The translations under genes and the position numbers were made by a program. DNA of 64,000 bases, from assembly GCA_003194525.1 (NCBI GenBank), contig NBIV01000131.1:150192-214191 (forward strand), given 5' to 3'. Numbering within the stretch: position 1 is the stretch's first letter; each line of letters starts with the position of its first letter. The stretch comes from Gracilariopsis chorda (taxonomy: Eukaryota; Rhodophyta; Florideophyceae; Gracilariales; Gracilariaceae). Below, piece by piece: positions 11,773 to 23,100 of the stretch. Under the pieces are notes generated by a model. It had not been told where the DNA came from and did not search any database. It saw only the letters and a program-made list of their open reading frames with translations.

Positions 11773-13582
11773 TTATAACGTGTCCGATTCGGAGGACCAT
11801 CCGTACCACCTTACACGGTATCGAATACCTCGAATGGTGTGCTCATGACCAATAGTGGTTTTGATTCCACACTCCGTGGTTACCGGTTGGTTACATTTCG
11901 CGAACGGATCTCCAGAATTCTGGTCTGTTTGTACCAATTTTGCGGAAGGTATCACTATGGGGCCAAGGGTGGTAGGGTCGCTCGTAAACGCGGGTTACCG
12001 GGGCAGGGACGCGTCGAGTTGTACCCCAAATGGGTCAATGGGTGAGCCCTACCCCGATAAAGTCTGGGAACTTGTGGGTTTCCCGACTACTGGGGGTTGT
12101 GCCGCCGTCAGTTCCTCAACGGACCTCGGGACCTCGAGTGACCAAAATGGTATTTTCAAACCCGTCCATCAGTACCGTAGCGGTATGAGCGTCAGCTCGA
12201 ATCACCTTGTAAGGTCCATTAGCCCTGTGGAACAGTTTAGAATTGATGTCCGCATCAATTCTAATGTTGTTCTTCTCCTCGGCTGGCGTAGGCCTCTGGC
12301 CATCAGGTGGAATGTTGATAAAGACATATTCCCATGCGACCACTTTGGTGATGTGCTGTACTTTCTGGTCATATTCCTTTTCGTACCGCTGTTGGGCATT
12401 CGTGTTTCTGGCTCTTGCATGACGCAGGGCCGCACCCAACCTTCTAAGGATGTCTTTCTTGACCTTTGCAGGATTATTTCCACCTGGAGTGTTACGGTTT
12501 CCCGGTTCGGTCTCAAGTACAATAGCTTGAGGTGCACGCGGCAAAACCAAATCAAATGGTGTGGTCTGCGTATTCCGGTCGACCTGTAGGTTGTAGGCGT
12601 ACGTTAATGGTTGAACGTACTCGTCCAAATCAGTTGGGTGTTCCTCCACGTAATGTCGCAGTCTGTCCACGAGGGTCTTGTTGTACCGTTCCACTTGACC
12701 ATTGGTCTGGGGGTGGAAAGTGGTAGTGAAGTAGTGTTTCACACCCAACATGGTACAGACCGCTTCGAAGAACTTCGATGCAAGGCTCGAACCGTTATCG
12801 GTAAGCAAGTCGAGCGGAGCACCATAGGGGTATACCTAGTTGGTAAGGAACTCCTTGGCCAATGTGGTCGATTTTGTAACTCTCAGAGGTATCGCGCGGG
12901 TCAACTTCGAAAACCTATCCGTGATTACAAGTACGTATTTATAACCCTTGTCGGTCATCGGAAGTGGCCCTAACAGGTCGATAGCAATAAATTCGAACGG
13001 ACCTGCCGCGGGGAAAAGCTTCAGGTACTTCCTGTGCTTTTGCAAACCACATCTGGTCTTCATGCATGATGCACACTGATCTACGAAGGTATAAACATCG
13101 TGAGCCATATGGGGCCAATAAAAATTTCTCCTCAGAGTATAGTATAACCGAGTGGCTCCTGGATAACCTGCAAGGCGAAGGTAATGCGAGAGGTGCAAAA
13201 CCCTGGACCGTAGGGATTCTGGAACGACCATTTGGAGGCACCCATCTATGAGGGATCGTCTCACCAAATAACCATTATGGTCAATGCGGAACTGTGATCC
13301 AGATATCCCGATGTGGTCCGACAAGCTTTTGCAGTGCTTGTCTTTTGCTTGACCTTCTAGGAATTCCTCTCGGGTAATTGGAGCGTCCATTTGGCCATAC
13401 TGGTCAGCGAACAAAATTGGCGACTCTCCCCCTGAGGGATCTGGTTCCGTATCTACAACTATACCTGTGAATGTTTCATCACCCATTGGTCCGCTCCTAC
13501 GGATGGAGAAACAGGGGATTTCGTCCTCAACGTCTTCGGTCTCTAAACCATTGGTGTTAAGGCGCGACATAGCGTCAGCCAC
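11773..13582 (-). pseudogene. Element 2 pol: integrase and chromodomain
   Basis: Minus-strand frame continuous from RNase H. It contains the integrase zinc region (HYLRLAGYPGA; CASCMKTRCG), then core residues D (AIDLLGPL), D (LLTDNGSS) and E (GQVERYNKTL), all three intact. A stop at 12836-12838 falls where elements 1 and 3 have Trp (HWI), so TGG to TAG. After frame loss near 12116 a degraded chromodomain follows at 11955-11773 (RYRVRWYGWSSESDT). The protein would insert cDNA and target chromatin. Broken. Confidence 0.8.
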
Positions 13583-15178
13583 GTTGTGCTTTATACCTGG
13601 AAGGTACTGGACATCGTATTCGAATTCCAGTAGGCGGAGTATTCCTCAGGCCTGCCGTCCGGAGGCGTCCGCCAGTCCGAGTATCCACCTAAGGGCATCT
13701 TGATCTGTCCTTAGGGTAAACGTAACATCATATAGGTACGGGCGAAGCATGAGCATGCTCCACACTACTGCAAGGCACTCCTTATCGGTCACGGTGTAGT
13801 TTTGCTCTGTCTGGGACAGGGCTCTACTCCAATAACCAATTGGTAGCCTATCCCCGTTCTCTTGCTTCTGCGTGAGGCAGCAACCAATTTTGGCCTTCGA
13901 AGCATCGCTATCGAGGGTGTAGGGTGGACCACGTTTGGGTAATGCCAATATTAGTGGATGGAGAAGGGCATATTTCAGCTGTTGGAAGGCTTTCACTTCT
14001 TCGACCTCTAGGGAATCGAAACGATCTGGTTGGGCTTTCATAAGTCTTCGGTTCAGGGGTGCCGCAATTTTTGCGAACCCCTTGATGAACCTACGGTACA
14101 CATTGCAAAGACATATAAAGGAACGGATATCCGTCTTGGAGGTAAAAATAAGTGCCTCCTGTACCGCACGGATATTCCGCTCGGTGACTTCCAACCTTCC
14201 AGGGCTTGTAGTGTGTGCCAATTACTTCTTCTTCTGGTCAAAAAAGGTGCAATTTCTCAGTTTGAGAGAAACGGCCGCCTCCATCAGGAGTCTCAGTAAT
14301 GTACCAACAGGGTGAAAGTGTTCTTGTACCGTTCGGGAGCAGATGATTACGTCATCTAAGTATACCAAAGCGGTGGTCCATTTAAACGTAGATAGGATAA
14401 TGCCCAGCGCTCGCTGAAATGAGGCTGGCGCATTCTTCAGACCAAATAGCATTCGGAGAAACCTGAATAGGCCAGCGTGACAAGTAAAAGCGGTTTTGTC
14501 TCTGTCCTATTCAGGTATTTCCATTTGCCAATAACCACTGTTGGCATCCAATGTGGTAAACATTTTCGCATCCCTTAGGGTATCAATGCACTCGTCCATT
14601 CGTGGTATTGGGTAAGAATCTCGCACCGTAACGCCATTTAGTTTTCGATAAGCTACACAGAACCGCATACGGGGATCACCTCTTTTTTGGACAAAAACCA
14701 CTGGGCTCGCCCACTCCGCATTTTCGGGTTCGATTACCTCCTCACGAAGTATGCGCTCCACCTCCTGTAGCTCTATCTTACAGGACTTGGGACCAGCTCG
14801 GTAGGGTTGTTGGTGGATGGGCCTCGCACCGGGTACGAGATTGATCCGGTGCTTGGCGGCCTTGATAACTCCAAGGCGCCTCAACCACATGGTGCTATAC
14901 GGTTCTAGCATATCGAGAACCGTCTCCCTAAGTCCCTCATCTTCACACAAATATGGACTTCTTTCTCAAAGTCTACTGGTTTCTCTTCACCCTCATGGTC
15001 TTCTATTTCGGTCTTCTTCTTCTTCTTCTTCTTTCCACCTTCATGGTCCAAGACCTCATCTTTTTTCCGTCCATGGTCTTCATCTTCTTCCTTCTCTTCT
15101 ACTTCATCCTCTTGGTCATCTTCGTCGCAACTTTCTCCAAATGGTTTGCGCAGTTGACCATGACGGTCTGCGGGGTTA
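13583..15178 (-). pseudogene. Element 2 pol: reverse transcriptase and RNase H
   Basis: An acidic, Lys-rich linker (about 15178-14950) leads, across a frameshift near 14945, into RT: NLVPGARPIHQQPYRAGPK, ASPVVFVQKRGDPRMRFCVAYR, TLDANSGYWQM, LFGLKNAPASFQRA and the active site ALVYLDDVIICS, then RNase H (TLDSDASKAKIGC; TDKECLAVVWSML; RTDQDALRW). In-frame stops at 14507, 14222 and 13646. Relative to element 3 these replace Glu, Tyr and Trp. The region upstream of 15178 that should join to the protease is missing at the element 3 junction. Confidence 0.85.
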
Positions 15179-15180
15179 GG

Positions 15181-15534
15181 CCGTATCTGTTCGTCGCTCT
15201 CGCGACTCACATCGTCCTCTCTTCCTCCTCTTGGCCCTTCCTTTTCCCCCTTTTTAAGGTAGCACCTCCCGCTATCCACGGCTCTCGTGTGCGCATCTGC
15301 CTACACACCTCCACTTACGTGGAAACATACCTCTACTGAGGATAACACCCCGCTCACGCGGATACCGATTCTTCGCCTTCACCTCCCTGCGCGAGTCGCG
15401 ACAGGTGTCCCTGGTCTTACAAACCGGCTTCGCCGTGACACCTCTGGGAGGGCTCTACCCAACTGGGTTCACCTCGTGAGAGGAAGATCCCGAACGTCTT
15501 TCGGTGTTTTTCCCCTTTGGGGCATTGCACCACA
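15181..15534 (+). repeat. 5' LTR of element 3, truncated
   Basis: Matches 24267-24620, the 3' half of the full LTR, and ends TTGCACCACA. The first 472 bases of the LTR are absent. Sequence to the left (up to 15178-15180) is element 2 coding sequence, so a deletion removed the outer LTR half together with some of element 2. Confidence 0.85.
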
Positions 15535-15537
15535 AAG

Positions 15538-15555
15538 TGGTCTCCCGACCTAGAA
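15538..15555 (+). promoter_or_regulatory. Primer binding site of element 3
   Basis: TGGTCTCCCGACCTAGAA, three bases after the LTR. Its complement ends in CCA and extends into a GATT reminiscent of a tRNA T loop, as expected for a tRNA primer. Element 2 has the same site with one difference, so both elements probably use the same tRNA. I could not name the tRNA. Confidence 0.7.
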
Positions 15556-15638
15556 TCGGTTTTTGTTTTCCCTCTTACGAGGTTTGTTTTTATTTACTGG
15601 AAGTTCTGTGATCGTTCCCGTCGTAACGGTATTTTCTC

Positions 15639-17813
15639 ATGTCGAGAAATCCCTCCGATGCGGAGCCAGTGGTTACGCGTAGTCGCTCCCGCGACAACGC
15701 GGACATCTCCGAAGTTCGGTTCGTACCCCGTATCCCTATACGGACAAGTTCCAGCCGTACTGGCGCCGCTTCATCGCGGAATGATACCCCCGACCGGGAA
15801 CCCCGGAACCTCCTTTTGCCCTCGTTATCACCCCCGCAGGGGAATGCAGCATCGACTCCGGCTGTTGCCGCAGTGCCCCAGACACCCCGGCCTGCTCCCG
15901 CTGTCGCGGCTTCAAGCCCCCGTGGAACGGGCGATAACAACCCCCAGGGGACTTCCCTGGAATCCCAGGTCCGCGCTCTGTGGACTGCCCATGACACCCT
16001 TGTAGGGGAACTAAAATCCCTCCAAGAGGTGGTCTTGGCAACCCCCGTAAAGGAGGTCGCCGAAGAACTCCGTATTTTACGGTCTGACGTCAACTCCGTG
16101 TTGGAGAGTTTGGGACAACCCGCCACCTTCATCGAAGCAGTTGAAGCCCGATTTGATCGGATTGGTGCCTGCCTGGAGACGCTGGAGCAGTTCGTCCTCA
16201 TGGACAAACCATCCCCGGATGATCCGGTAAACGGGGCATCGCACAACGACCAGCTTGCTGGGAAGAAGAAACGCCGTCATCGATGGAAACACCACCGAAA
16301 ATATTCGGACTCCGATTCTTCGACATCGTCGGACTCATCCCGAAACCATTCGGTTAGCTCGAGCTCCTCGGACTCCGACTCGGAGGACGAGAAGCGAGGC
16401 TACTCCTCCCGCTCGAAGCGGTCATCGGCCACTGAAGGTGTGGTCCGAACCCGCCAGAAGGGGAGAAGACACCCCGGTCTTCGGGAATTGAAACCGACAA
16501 ACCCGGATTACCGGAAGCTTTTATCATACCGGTACTACCGGCTCGAAGACTCGTCACTTGGACGTACGCCCCGTGGTACGGGAAAGGTGCGAGAATGCAA
16601 TAAACGAATGCAGCTCTCGCTCCGCAACCAGTATTTTACTGGAGAGGACCCAGTCCTAGTACTAGATTTCCTATCCCGCTTTGTAGCGGAGGCCGATATC
16701 CTCGGTATGAATGAGGGAAAAGCCTATTCGGCTTTACCGTATTTCTTACGGGGAATGGCGGAGGACCAATACACCTCTGTCAGAGGATCTTCTCGTGCCT
16801 CCGAGGGAGGAGTTACTTGCTGGCCGGAGGCTGTGCAGTATCTTCTGCGCTCCTACGCCACCAACACCGCTATTCAGCAGGCTATCCTCGCTTTGCGAGA
16901 TACACGCCAGCGTGCTGGAGAGACCGAGACCGATTACTCGGTGCGCCTTAACAAGGCTTTTCACAGATGTGGTAACGTATACCCCGCTGGGGAGCACAGT
17001 ACCATGTTCATCGATGGTCTTGACCCGGCAATCCGGAGTTTAGTTACCCATTATCGGGAGGACAAGCGAAGGATCACCTATCTCGAGCTGGTTCAACACG
17101 CTCGAGCGGAAGGGGATGCAATCCGTGCAAGAACCCTAAACAATCTGTCTAAATCCGCCAAGGCGTTGTTGCTCGAAAGCGAAGCTTCCTCTCTCCTGCT
17201 CACCGCGGATGGGAACCATGGACAGGGATTTGATACCGTGCATTTAGTGCAGGAGGATGGTGTGTCGATACCCACCAGTGATTTACCGTCAACGACGGAG
17301 ATGACCCATGATACGGGAACAGAAGATCCCGTTTTGTACGGTGGTAACAGTCGGGTTCAACCCCAACGAATCCCGTTTTCAAACGGTCAATCCCGTTATC
17401 AACGGCCTGGATGGACTGACACCCGCCCTGCGGTTCGCTTCTCGGATACTCGGAATAATAATCCGCGTGTCGCGTTATTGGCTCTCATTTGCCACCTGTG
17501 CTATGCCCATGGCCATACCTCACCTCAGTGTATTTGTTCACTGAAGGATATGGCCAAGGTAGTGGCAAATTATGAGGCCCTCACTCCAGAGGAGAAAAGT
17601 TCCGTCCCGACGGCTTCTTACCTCCGTGCTAAAACGGACTTTTCCCATGCCCTACCACAGACCCCGCGTGCGCGGCAAGCTTCATACACCCCGATTCGGG
17701 AGATCACGCAACCATCCGTTGCAACCCCCGCTTATGCGGATAGAAACCCCCGTCAACAGGATGAAGCACTCGTGGTCGAGGAAACCAACCAACCGCCGAA
17801 GGCGGAAAACTAA
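15639..17813 (+). CDS. Element 3 gag
   Basis: 724 residues, intact, ATG at 15639 about 105 bases after the LTR. It starts with a disordered, Arg/Pro/Ser-rich segment, then an acidic Ser-Asp tract (about residues 220-255), then a capsid-like region (NQYFTGEDPVLVLDFLSRF; LPYFLRGMAEDQY; QYLLRSYATN; ALRDTRQRAGETETDY; FIDGLDPAIR) near residues 325-470. A CCHC zinc knuckle sits near residue 617 (C-HL-C-YAHG-H-TSPQ-C). It would form the particle and bind element RNA. The capsid region is clearly related to the decayed gag of element 2 (ETRFSGDDPIAVIDFL). The frame ends GAA AAC TAA at the proposed frameshift site. Confidence 0.85.
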   Translation: MSRNPSDAEPVVTRSRSRDNADISEVRFVPRIPIRTSSSRTGAASSRNDTPDREPRNLLLPSLSPPQGNAASTPAVAAVPQTPRPAPAVAASSPRGTGDNNPQGTSLESQVRALWTAHDTLVGELKSLQEVVLATPVKEVAEELRILRSDVNSVLESLGQPATFIEAVEARFDRIGACLETLEQFVLMDKPSPDDPVNGASHNDQLAGKKKRRHRWKHHRKYSDSDSSTSSDSSRNHSVSSSSSDSDSEDEKRGYSSRSKRSSATEGVVRTRQKGRRHPGLRELKPTNPDYRKLLSYRYYRLEDSSLGRTPRGTGKVRECNKRMQLSLRNQYFTGEDPVLVLDFLSRFVAEADILGMNEGKAYSALPYFLRGMAEDQYTSVRGSSRASEGGVTCWPEAVQYLLRSYATNTAIQQAILALRDTRQRAGETETDYSVRLNKAFHRCGNVYPAGEHSTMFIDGLDPAIRSLVTHYREDKRRITYLELVQHARAEGDAIRARTLNNLSKSAKALLLESEASSLLLTADGNHGQGFDTVHLVQEDGVSIPTSDLPSTTEMTHDTGTEDPVLYGGNSRVQPQRIPFSNGQSRYQRPGWTDTRPAVRFSDTRNNNPRVALLALICHLCYAHGHTSPQCICSLKDMAKVVANYEALTPEEKSSVPTASYLRAKTDFSHALPQTPRARQASYTPIREITQPSVATPAYADRNPRQQDEALVVEETNQPPKAEN
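17804..17810 (+). promoter_or_regulatory. Candidate -1 frameshift site, gag-pol of element 3
   Basis: GGAAAAC abuts the gag stop TAA. A -1 slip here enters the frame that continues without a stop into the protease (17831-18787). The heptamer is weaker than the classical type, but its position matches the slippery site of element 4. Confidence 0.5.
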
Positions 17814-18787
17814 CTGAGGGAGTCTCCCCTTTGGGAGAGGCGTCCTCAAGAACGAGGCTGTTGGTGCCCGAGGCGTCCTCGCCTCGCTCCCCGGTGAAAG
17901 TCCTCTCGAGGAAAGACACCGCTGACGCGGACTCTGCGCACCTCGGTGTGTTGCGTCGCCCGTGGATACGGAGTAAAAATCCCCGGATTCCCGGTAGAGT
18001 CTGGGTCTTGACCAAGCGCAATTATAAGGTCTATGCCGACCTTGGCCTTGATCCCCAGTTTATGGTGAGGTTTCTCACCGTCCTGGATACAGGTGCAGGC
18101 CCCAACTTTGTTGTGGAATCATTGTTACCCCCGCTTGTGCGGTCTCGTATCCACTCTGACGCGGTCCCCGACATTTCGGATGCGAACAACAATCCGTTAC
18201 AAACGGTGGGCACAGTGGACCTCGTCGTGAGACTTGGTACCTCCGTGGTGAAGTTGGACTTCATCGTTTGCCGTTCAATGGCAGCACCAGTGATACTGGG
18301 ATGTGATTACTGCGACAGATTTGTCGACGCAATCATTCCCCGCCTCAGGCGTGTAGAACTTGACGACGGATCGTCGGTTCCGATTGTTCGCCGCCCGCTA
18401 AAGCGGTCCTCTCGGAAACAAGTTCCGCTCCCTGCTGCGCAGGAACCACCGCCCGCGTCCCGCGAGTCCACCAAGCTCCGCGTCGCTGCCTCGGTTTCTA
18501 TACTGGCTGAGTCCCAAGTCTGGGTGCAGGTAAATTCCCGTCAACACGGTCTTCGGGTTATACAACCCCTCGCCTCGTTGTACGAGAAATCCCAGCTGGC
18601 GCTGGCTAATGGAATTGTCTCCATTTCCCCGGATGTTCCTTTCCGGATATTGGTTGCCAACCTTGGCAAACACCCCCAAGTATCTGGTCAAACACCAAGT
18701 AATTGGGAGTGTAACCCCCCCTCCTATGGGAATGCTGCCAACAAAGATGACAGCCGCCGATGTACTCGGAGTTACCACCTCTTCTGA
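17814..18787 (+). CDS. Element 3 protease region of pol
   Basis: Open in the -1 frame relative to gag from the gag stop. Aspartic protease motif TVLDTGAGPNFV near 18085-18120 is intact, followed by the flap region and ILGCDYCDRF (the hydrophobic-Gly pair). It would cleave Gag and Pol. The true frame is lost near 18670 by one extra C in CACCCCC; downstream the pol reading goes on in the frame of 18609-19856. The same domain in element 2 has Arg in place of the active-site Gly. Confidence 0.75.
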
Positions 18788-19856
18788 GGAGTTCGCCCCG
18801 CCGTCCGAAGACGTCAAGTCTAAGGAGGGGGAGGAAACCGCTACTTCAGCGTCGAACATACCGAGTAACTCGGAATTGCGAACCACACCTGTTCCACAGG
18901 ACAATGCTCCATCGAGCAACGACCGGATTGATCCGGAAAAAGCACTTGAAGCGCTGGAATTCAGCCACGTGCCAGAGTCGCACCGCGACAAACTCCGTAC
19001 TATGTTACGGGAATTCACCACAATGTGGGATGGCTCGCTTGGCGAGATTAATGCAACGGAACACCAGATCGATTTAATCCCCGGTGCGCGACCGGTTGCA
19101 CAACCCCCTTACAGGGCAGGTCCGAAAGCTCGGGAAGAGGAGCAGTCCCAAGTGGATAAGATGCTCCGCGCAGGTGTGATTGAGCCCGCTCAATCACCCT
19201 GGGCATCCCCAGTTGTACTGGCTTCAAAGGCCGACGGAACCTGGAGGTTCTGTGTGGACTACCGCCGGCTCAATGCCGTGACTGTTAGGGACACGTACCC
19301 TATCCCTCGTATGGACGAGTGCATTGACTCCCTTGGAGACGCCACCGTGTTCACGGCCCTTGATGCCAATTGGGGATATTGGCAAGTACCTGTCAGACAG
19401 GAGGATCGCGACAAAACCGCATTCACCTGCCATGCAGGAACGTACCGCTTCAAGCGGATGCCATTTGGGTTAACCAACGCCCCCGCCACCTTTCAGCGTG
19501 CAGTAGATATTCTACTCAACCGCTTTAAGTGGCGGAGTTGTCTGGTCTACCTTGATGATATTATCATCTTCTCCAACTCGTTGGACGACCATCTCACTCA
19601 CGTCCGAGACGTGCTGACCGTACTCCGCGATGCGAGAATTACGCTCAAGTTGAGGAAATGCGAGTTTTTCACGGATACTGTGAAGTATCTGGGTCACATT
19701 ATCCGTCCTGGACGGTTAGCGATCGAGAAAACTCGAGTCAAATCCCTCGTTGAGGCGAAAGAACCCCGTACTCAAACGGAACTGCGCTCCTTTCTGGGGC
19801 TGGTCAACGTCTATCGACGGTTTATCCGAACTTTTCGGATACTGCGGCGCCCCTAA
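18609..19856 (+). pseudogene. Element 3 reverse transcriptase
   Basis: RT with NLIPGARPVAQPPYRAGPK-like entry (IDLIPGARPVAQPPYRAG), ASPVVLASKADGTWRFCVDYR, FTALDANWGYWQV, MPFGLTNAPATFQRA and the active site CLVYLDDIIIFSN, then the thumb (KYLGHIIRPGRL; LRSFLGLVNVYRRFIRTF). A one-base insertion near 19830 ends the frame at 19856; RNase H continues from 19862 in another frame. Catalytic residues are intact, but the protein is broken by frameshifts on both sides. Confidence 0.8.
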
Positions 19857-19861
19857 ACGCG

Positions 19862-20155
19862 TTGTTGCGAAAGGGGAACCCCCCAAAACTGGGAACATTT
19901 ACGCCAGAGCAATCGGAAGCTTTTAACTCCTTGAAGGAGGCTGTCACATCAGCACCAATCCTACATCTCCCAAACCTTGGGTTGCCATACTCCGTAGATA
20001 CGGACTCGAGCGACTACCAAGTCGGGTGTGCTCTTTTTCAAACCACCCCCGAGGGGAACGACATCCAATTGGTTATTGGTCGCGGTCGCTCAATGTTCAT
20101 GAGCGGAACTACTCCGTACCGGAAAAAGAGTGCCTCGCCGTCATATGGGCGATGA
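19862..20155 (+). pseudogene. Element 3 RNase H, first part
   Basis: LLRKGNPPKLGTFTPEQSEAF, APILHLPNLG, then YSVDTDSSDYQVGCALFQ, which holds the first RNase H aspartates. A second frameshift near 20065 moves the reading to the frame of 20026-23538 (PIGYWSRSLNVHERNY). Confidence 0.75.
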
Positions 20156-23100
20156 CCACTCTGCGCCCCTACCTTATGGGAGTTCACTTCACCGTGTACA
20201 CGGATCATTCCTCATTGAGGTGGTTGATGAATATCTCCGACCCGTCGGGACGCCTCACGAGCTGGAGACTCCGCCTCGCGGAATATGACTTTCAAGTCAT
20301 TTATAAAAAGGGTGCGCAGAACACCCAGGCCGACGCTTTGTCGCGGTTACCCACAAGTGGGGAAGCACTCCCAACGGAGGATGATGAAGTCCCATGTTTC
20401 ATGGCTATAGACCCAGATGATCCGCAATATGCCGTCGAGGCTAGGCCAGAAAACTGGGACAAGGATGCTGATTTTGACGAACTACTCGCATCGCGAGATA
20501 AATCTGAGAACCCGTTACCGGGAAACTTTGTACCGGTATCACCGGAAGAAATGATCCGAGAACAATTCGGCGACCCATTCTGTACGAGAATTCGTGCCCG
20601 TATCAACGGTGGTGAAGATCTCCCTTTCGGGGTAAACGACAAAAACTACCTCGTAAGGAAGGTCGAAGCCCGCCCACAGATCGTAGTACCTCATTCCCTG
20701 CAGTCGCGGGTGTTACATCTATCACACTACGCCCCCATTGAAGGTCACCGAGGTGGGAGGAAACTCTACCTAACCCTGCGAAGGGATTTCTATTGGCCTG
20801 CCATGGCGGTGGATTGCTACGCAACTGTGCGGTTCTGTAGCGAATGCGCGAAGAATCGCGTCAAGCTCCGCAAAAATGCGAAGAAGATGAAACTATTCCC
20901 CGCAAGGGCGCCACTCGAGTTTATCGCAATTGATCTTCTCGGACCACTACTCACCACAAAACGTGGAAACAAGTTTCTACTTGTCATCACCGACCGCTTT
21001 TCTAAGCTGGTACGGACTGTCCCTCTTCGGAGGATAACCGCTCTCAGGGTGGCCCAGGCTCTGGTGACGCACTGGATTTTTGTCTACGGTCCCCCTGTGG
21101 AGGTGCTCTCCGATAACGGGAAACAGTTCGTGAGCAAGTTCTTCCAGGATGTTTGTCGCATCCTGGATGTCAAGAACTTGTTCACGGCTACCTACCACCC
21201 CCAGTGTAATGGGCAAGTTGAACGGTTTAACCGGACGTTACTCGCGGCGTTACGTTCCTACGTCGCTGACCACCCAACGAATTGGGATCTCTACGCTGAT
21301 GCGGTAACCTACGCGTACAATATGCAGGTACACCGGACTACCGGAGTTTCGCCATTCGAGTTGGTTCTATCTAGAACACCCCCGCCTGTGGCGCTGGAAC
21401 CCCAAGCTACCTTGGACAATTTCCCATCTGTGGGTATCTACCGGCAGCAATGGAAGCAATGGCTTTCCAAGCTGTTCCCCGCTGCGCGGAAATCTATGGC
21501 ACGGGCCCAAGCCGCTTACAAGCGGGATTTTGACGATCGCTTGCGAGGAAAGACCCCCCCGATTCGGGCAAATAACTACGTCTTCATCAGGAAGGAGTAC
21601 TACAACCCGGAACGGGAGAAGCGTCACAAACTCTCGCCTGTGGCGGATGGACCCTTCAAGGTCATCTCTGTTAACACCGACACTGTCGTGGTAGAGATGG
21701 GCGACACGCACGAACGGATTTCCCGTGATCGTGTTGTCCTTGCCCCTCCTCCCTCGTCAGAGGTATTCCTGGATCCAGGCAACCCCGTTTCTACGGACTC
21801 TGCAACACCGGAACCATCCGGGAGTACTAGGCCTACGGTACTACCACACCCCAGCCGGGGACTCTCAGACCTACCGACTCTGTCGGACTCACCGGCTCAG
21901 CCGGGTAATTCGGGCCTCTCAGCGCCCGCCCCTACCACGTCTGCCCCACTGGCGCGCCTCTATACCCGCCAGGCGGAGAATTTTATCCCTTATCCCGCCG
22001 CTCCGTCTAAGGAGGGGGAGGAGAACACTCGTTTTCGAGGAATGATATCGCCGTCGCAACGGGAAACACACCGTAACATACGAAACACTGACCGTGGAGC
22101 ACGGAGTATGTCACGCGACACTAATCCCCCGTTCCCGGGCAGTGCTGTGCAACAGGAACCAGACGCACAGGCCCCGCAAAAGCGGCAAATACACCGTTTG
22201 TCACGGGAAAACGAGAAACTTCCCTCCAATACCGCAGCAGCGGAAAGGCAATCGCCCGATCCATCCCCGGAGGCATCGCCACAAACGCGGAAAATATACC
22301 GTGCTACACGGGAAGTTGAAGCGCAACTACCGCACACCCCTGTCAGGGAAGGATCCCCCATAAGGGAGTATGGTGACGATTGCCCCCAATTACCTGAGCA
22401 GGGCGATGCCTCGAAGCCGCCGTTGGCGGAAGTCCCCGCGGAAGCGGTTCAATCAGGTCGATCAGACCCGCGCCCTGCGGAGAAGAGGCGCCCAGATACA
22501 CCAGTGCCGCTGGGAAATCCCCACACCCAACCTGGGGAAAAAGGCAGCCAAGGCGCAGTCGAAGCTTCAGGCCCTGGCTCGCAAGCACCGGAAACGCCTC
22601 CCGTCATTGACGGAATCGAAGCCCCCGCTGCGGGGAATAATTTGCGCCAACCCTCGCAACGTTGCGGCGAAGAACCGAGGAACTCGGGAAAAACGCGCGC
22701 CATCGCACGCTCGAAACCGGTCGTACCGGACGCTGCTCCTCCTCATGGAGATGATGCACCGCCCTTAGCGGCAATTCCCCTGAAAAGGGTGTCATCGGCA
22801 CCTGCCCGGCACCCCCCAAAGGGGAATTTTGACCAAAATACCGGTGTACCGGAGTTAGCCCCAGGCAACCCGTCAGTAGCCGGGGACACCACGGCATCGC
22901 CGGAACGTATGGTGCAGAGCGCTCGTGCGCCTGGCAGGGAGGCGGTTCCCCACCCAATCACCGTGTCGCACGGGACCCCCCAGGGGATTTTGGAAATGCC
23001 GATCCCGCAGGAGCGGTCATCTTCCCGCAAACTCGCGGTTCGTGAGCTCAACCGCGAAGGCGGAACCCAAGTCCCCCGCCGACTGGCGGTTCGCCCGCAA

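Noticed and set aside
15287..16005. Plus-strand ORFs in the element 3 leader
   Set aside because: Other-frame shadows of the LTR, leader and gag; no similarity to known proteins.
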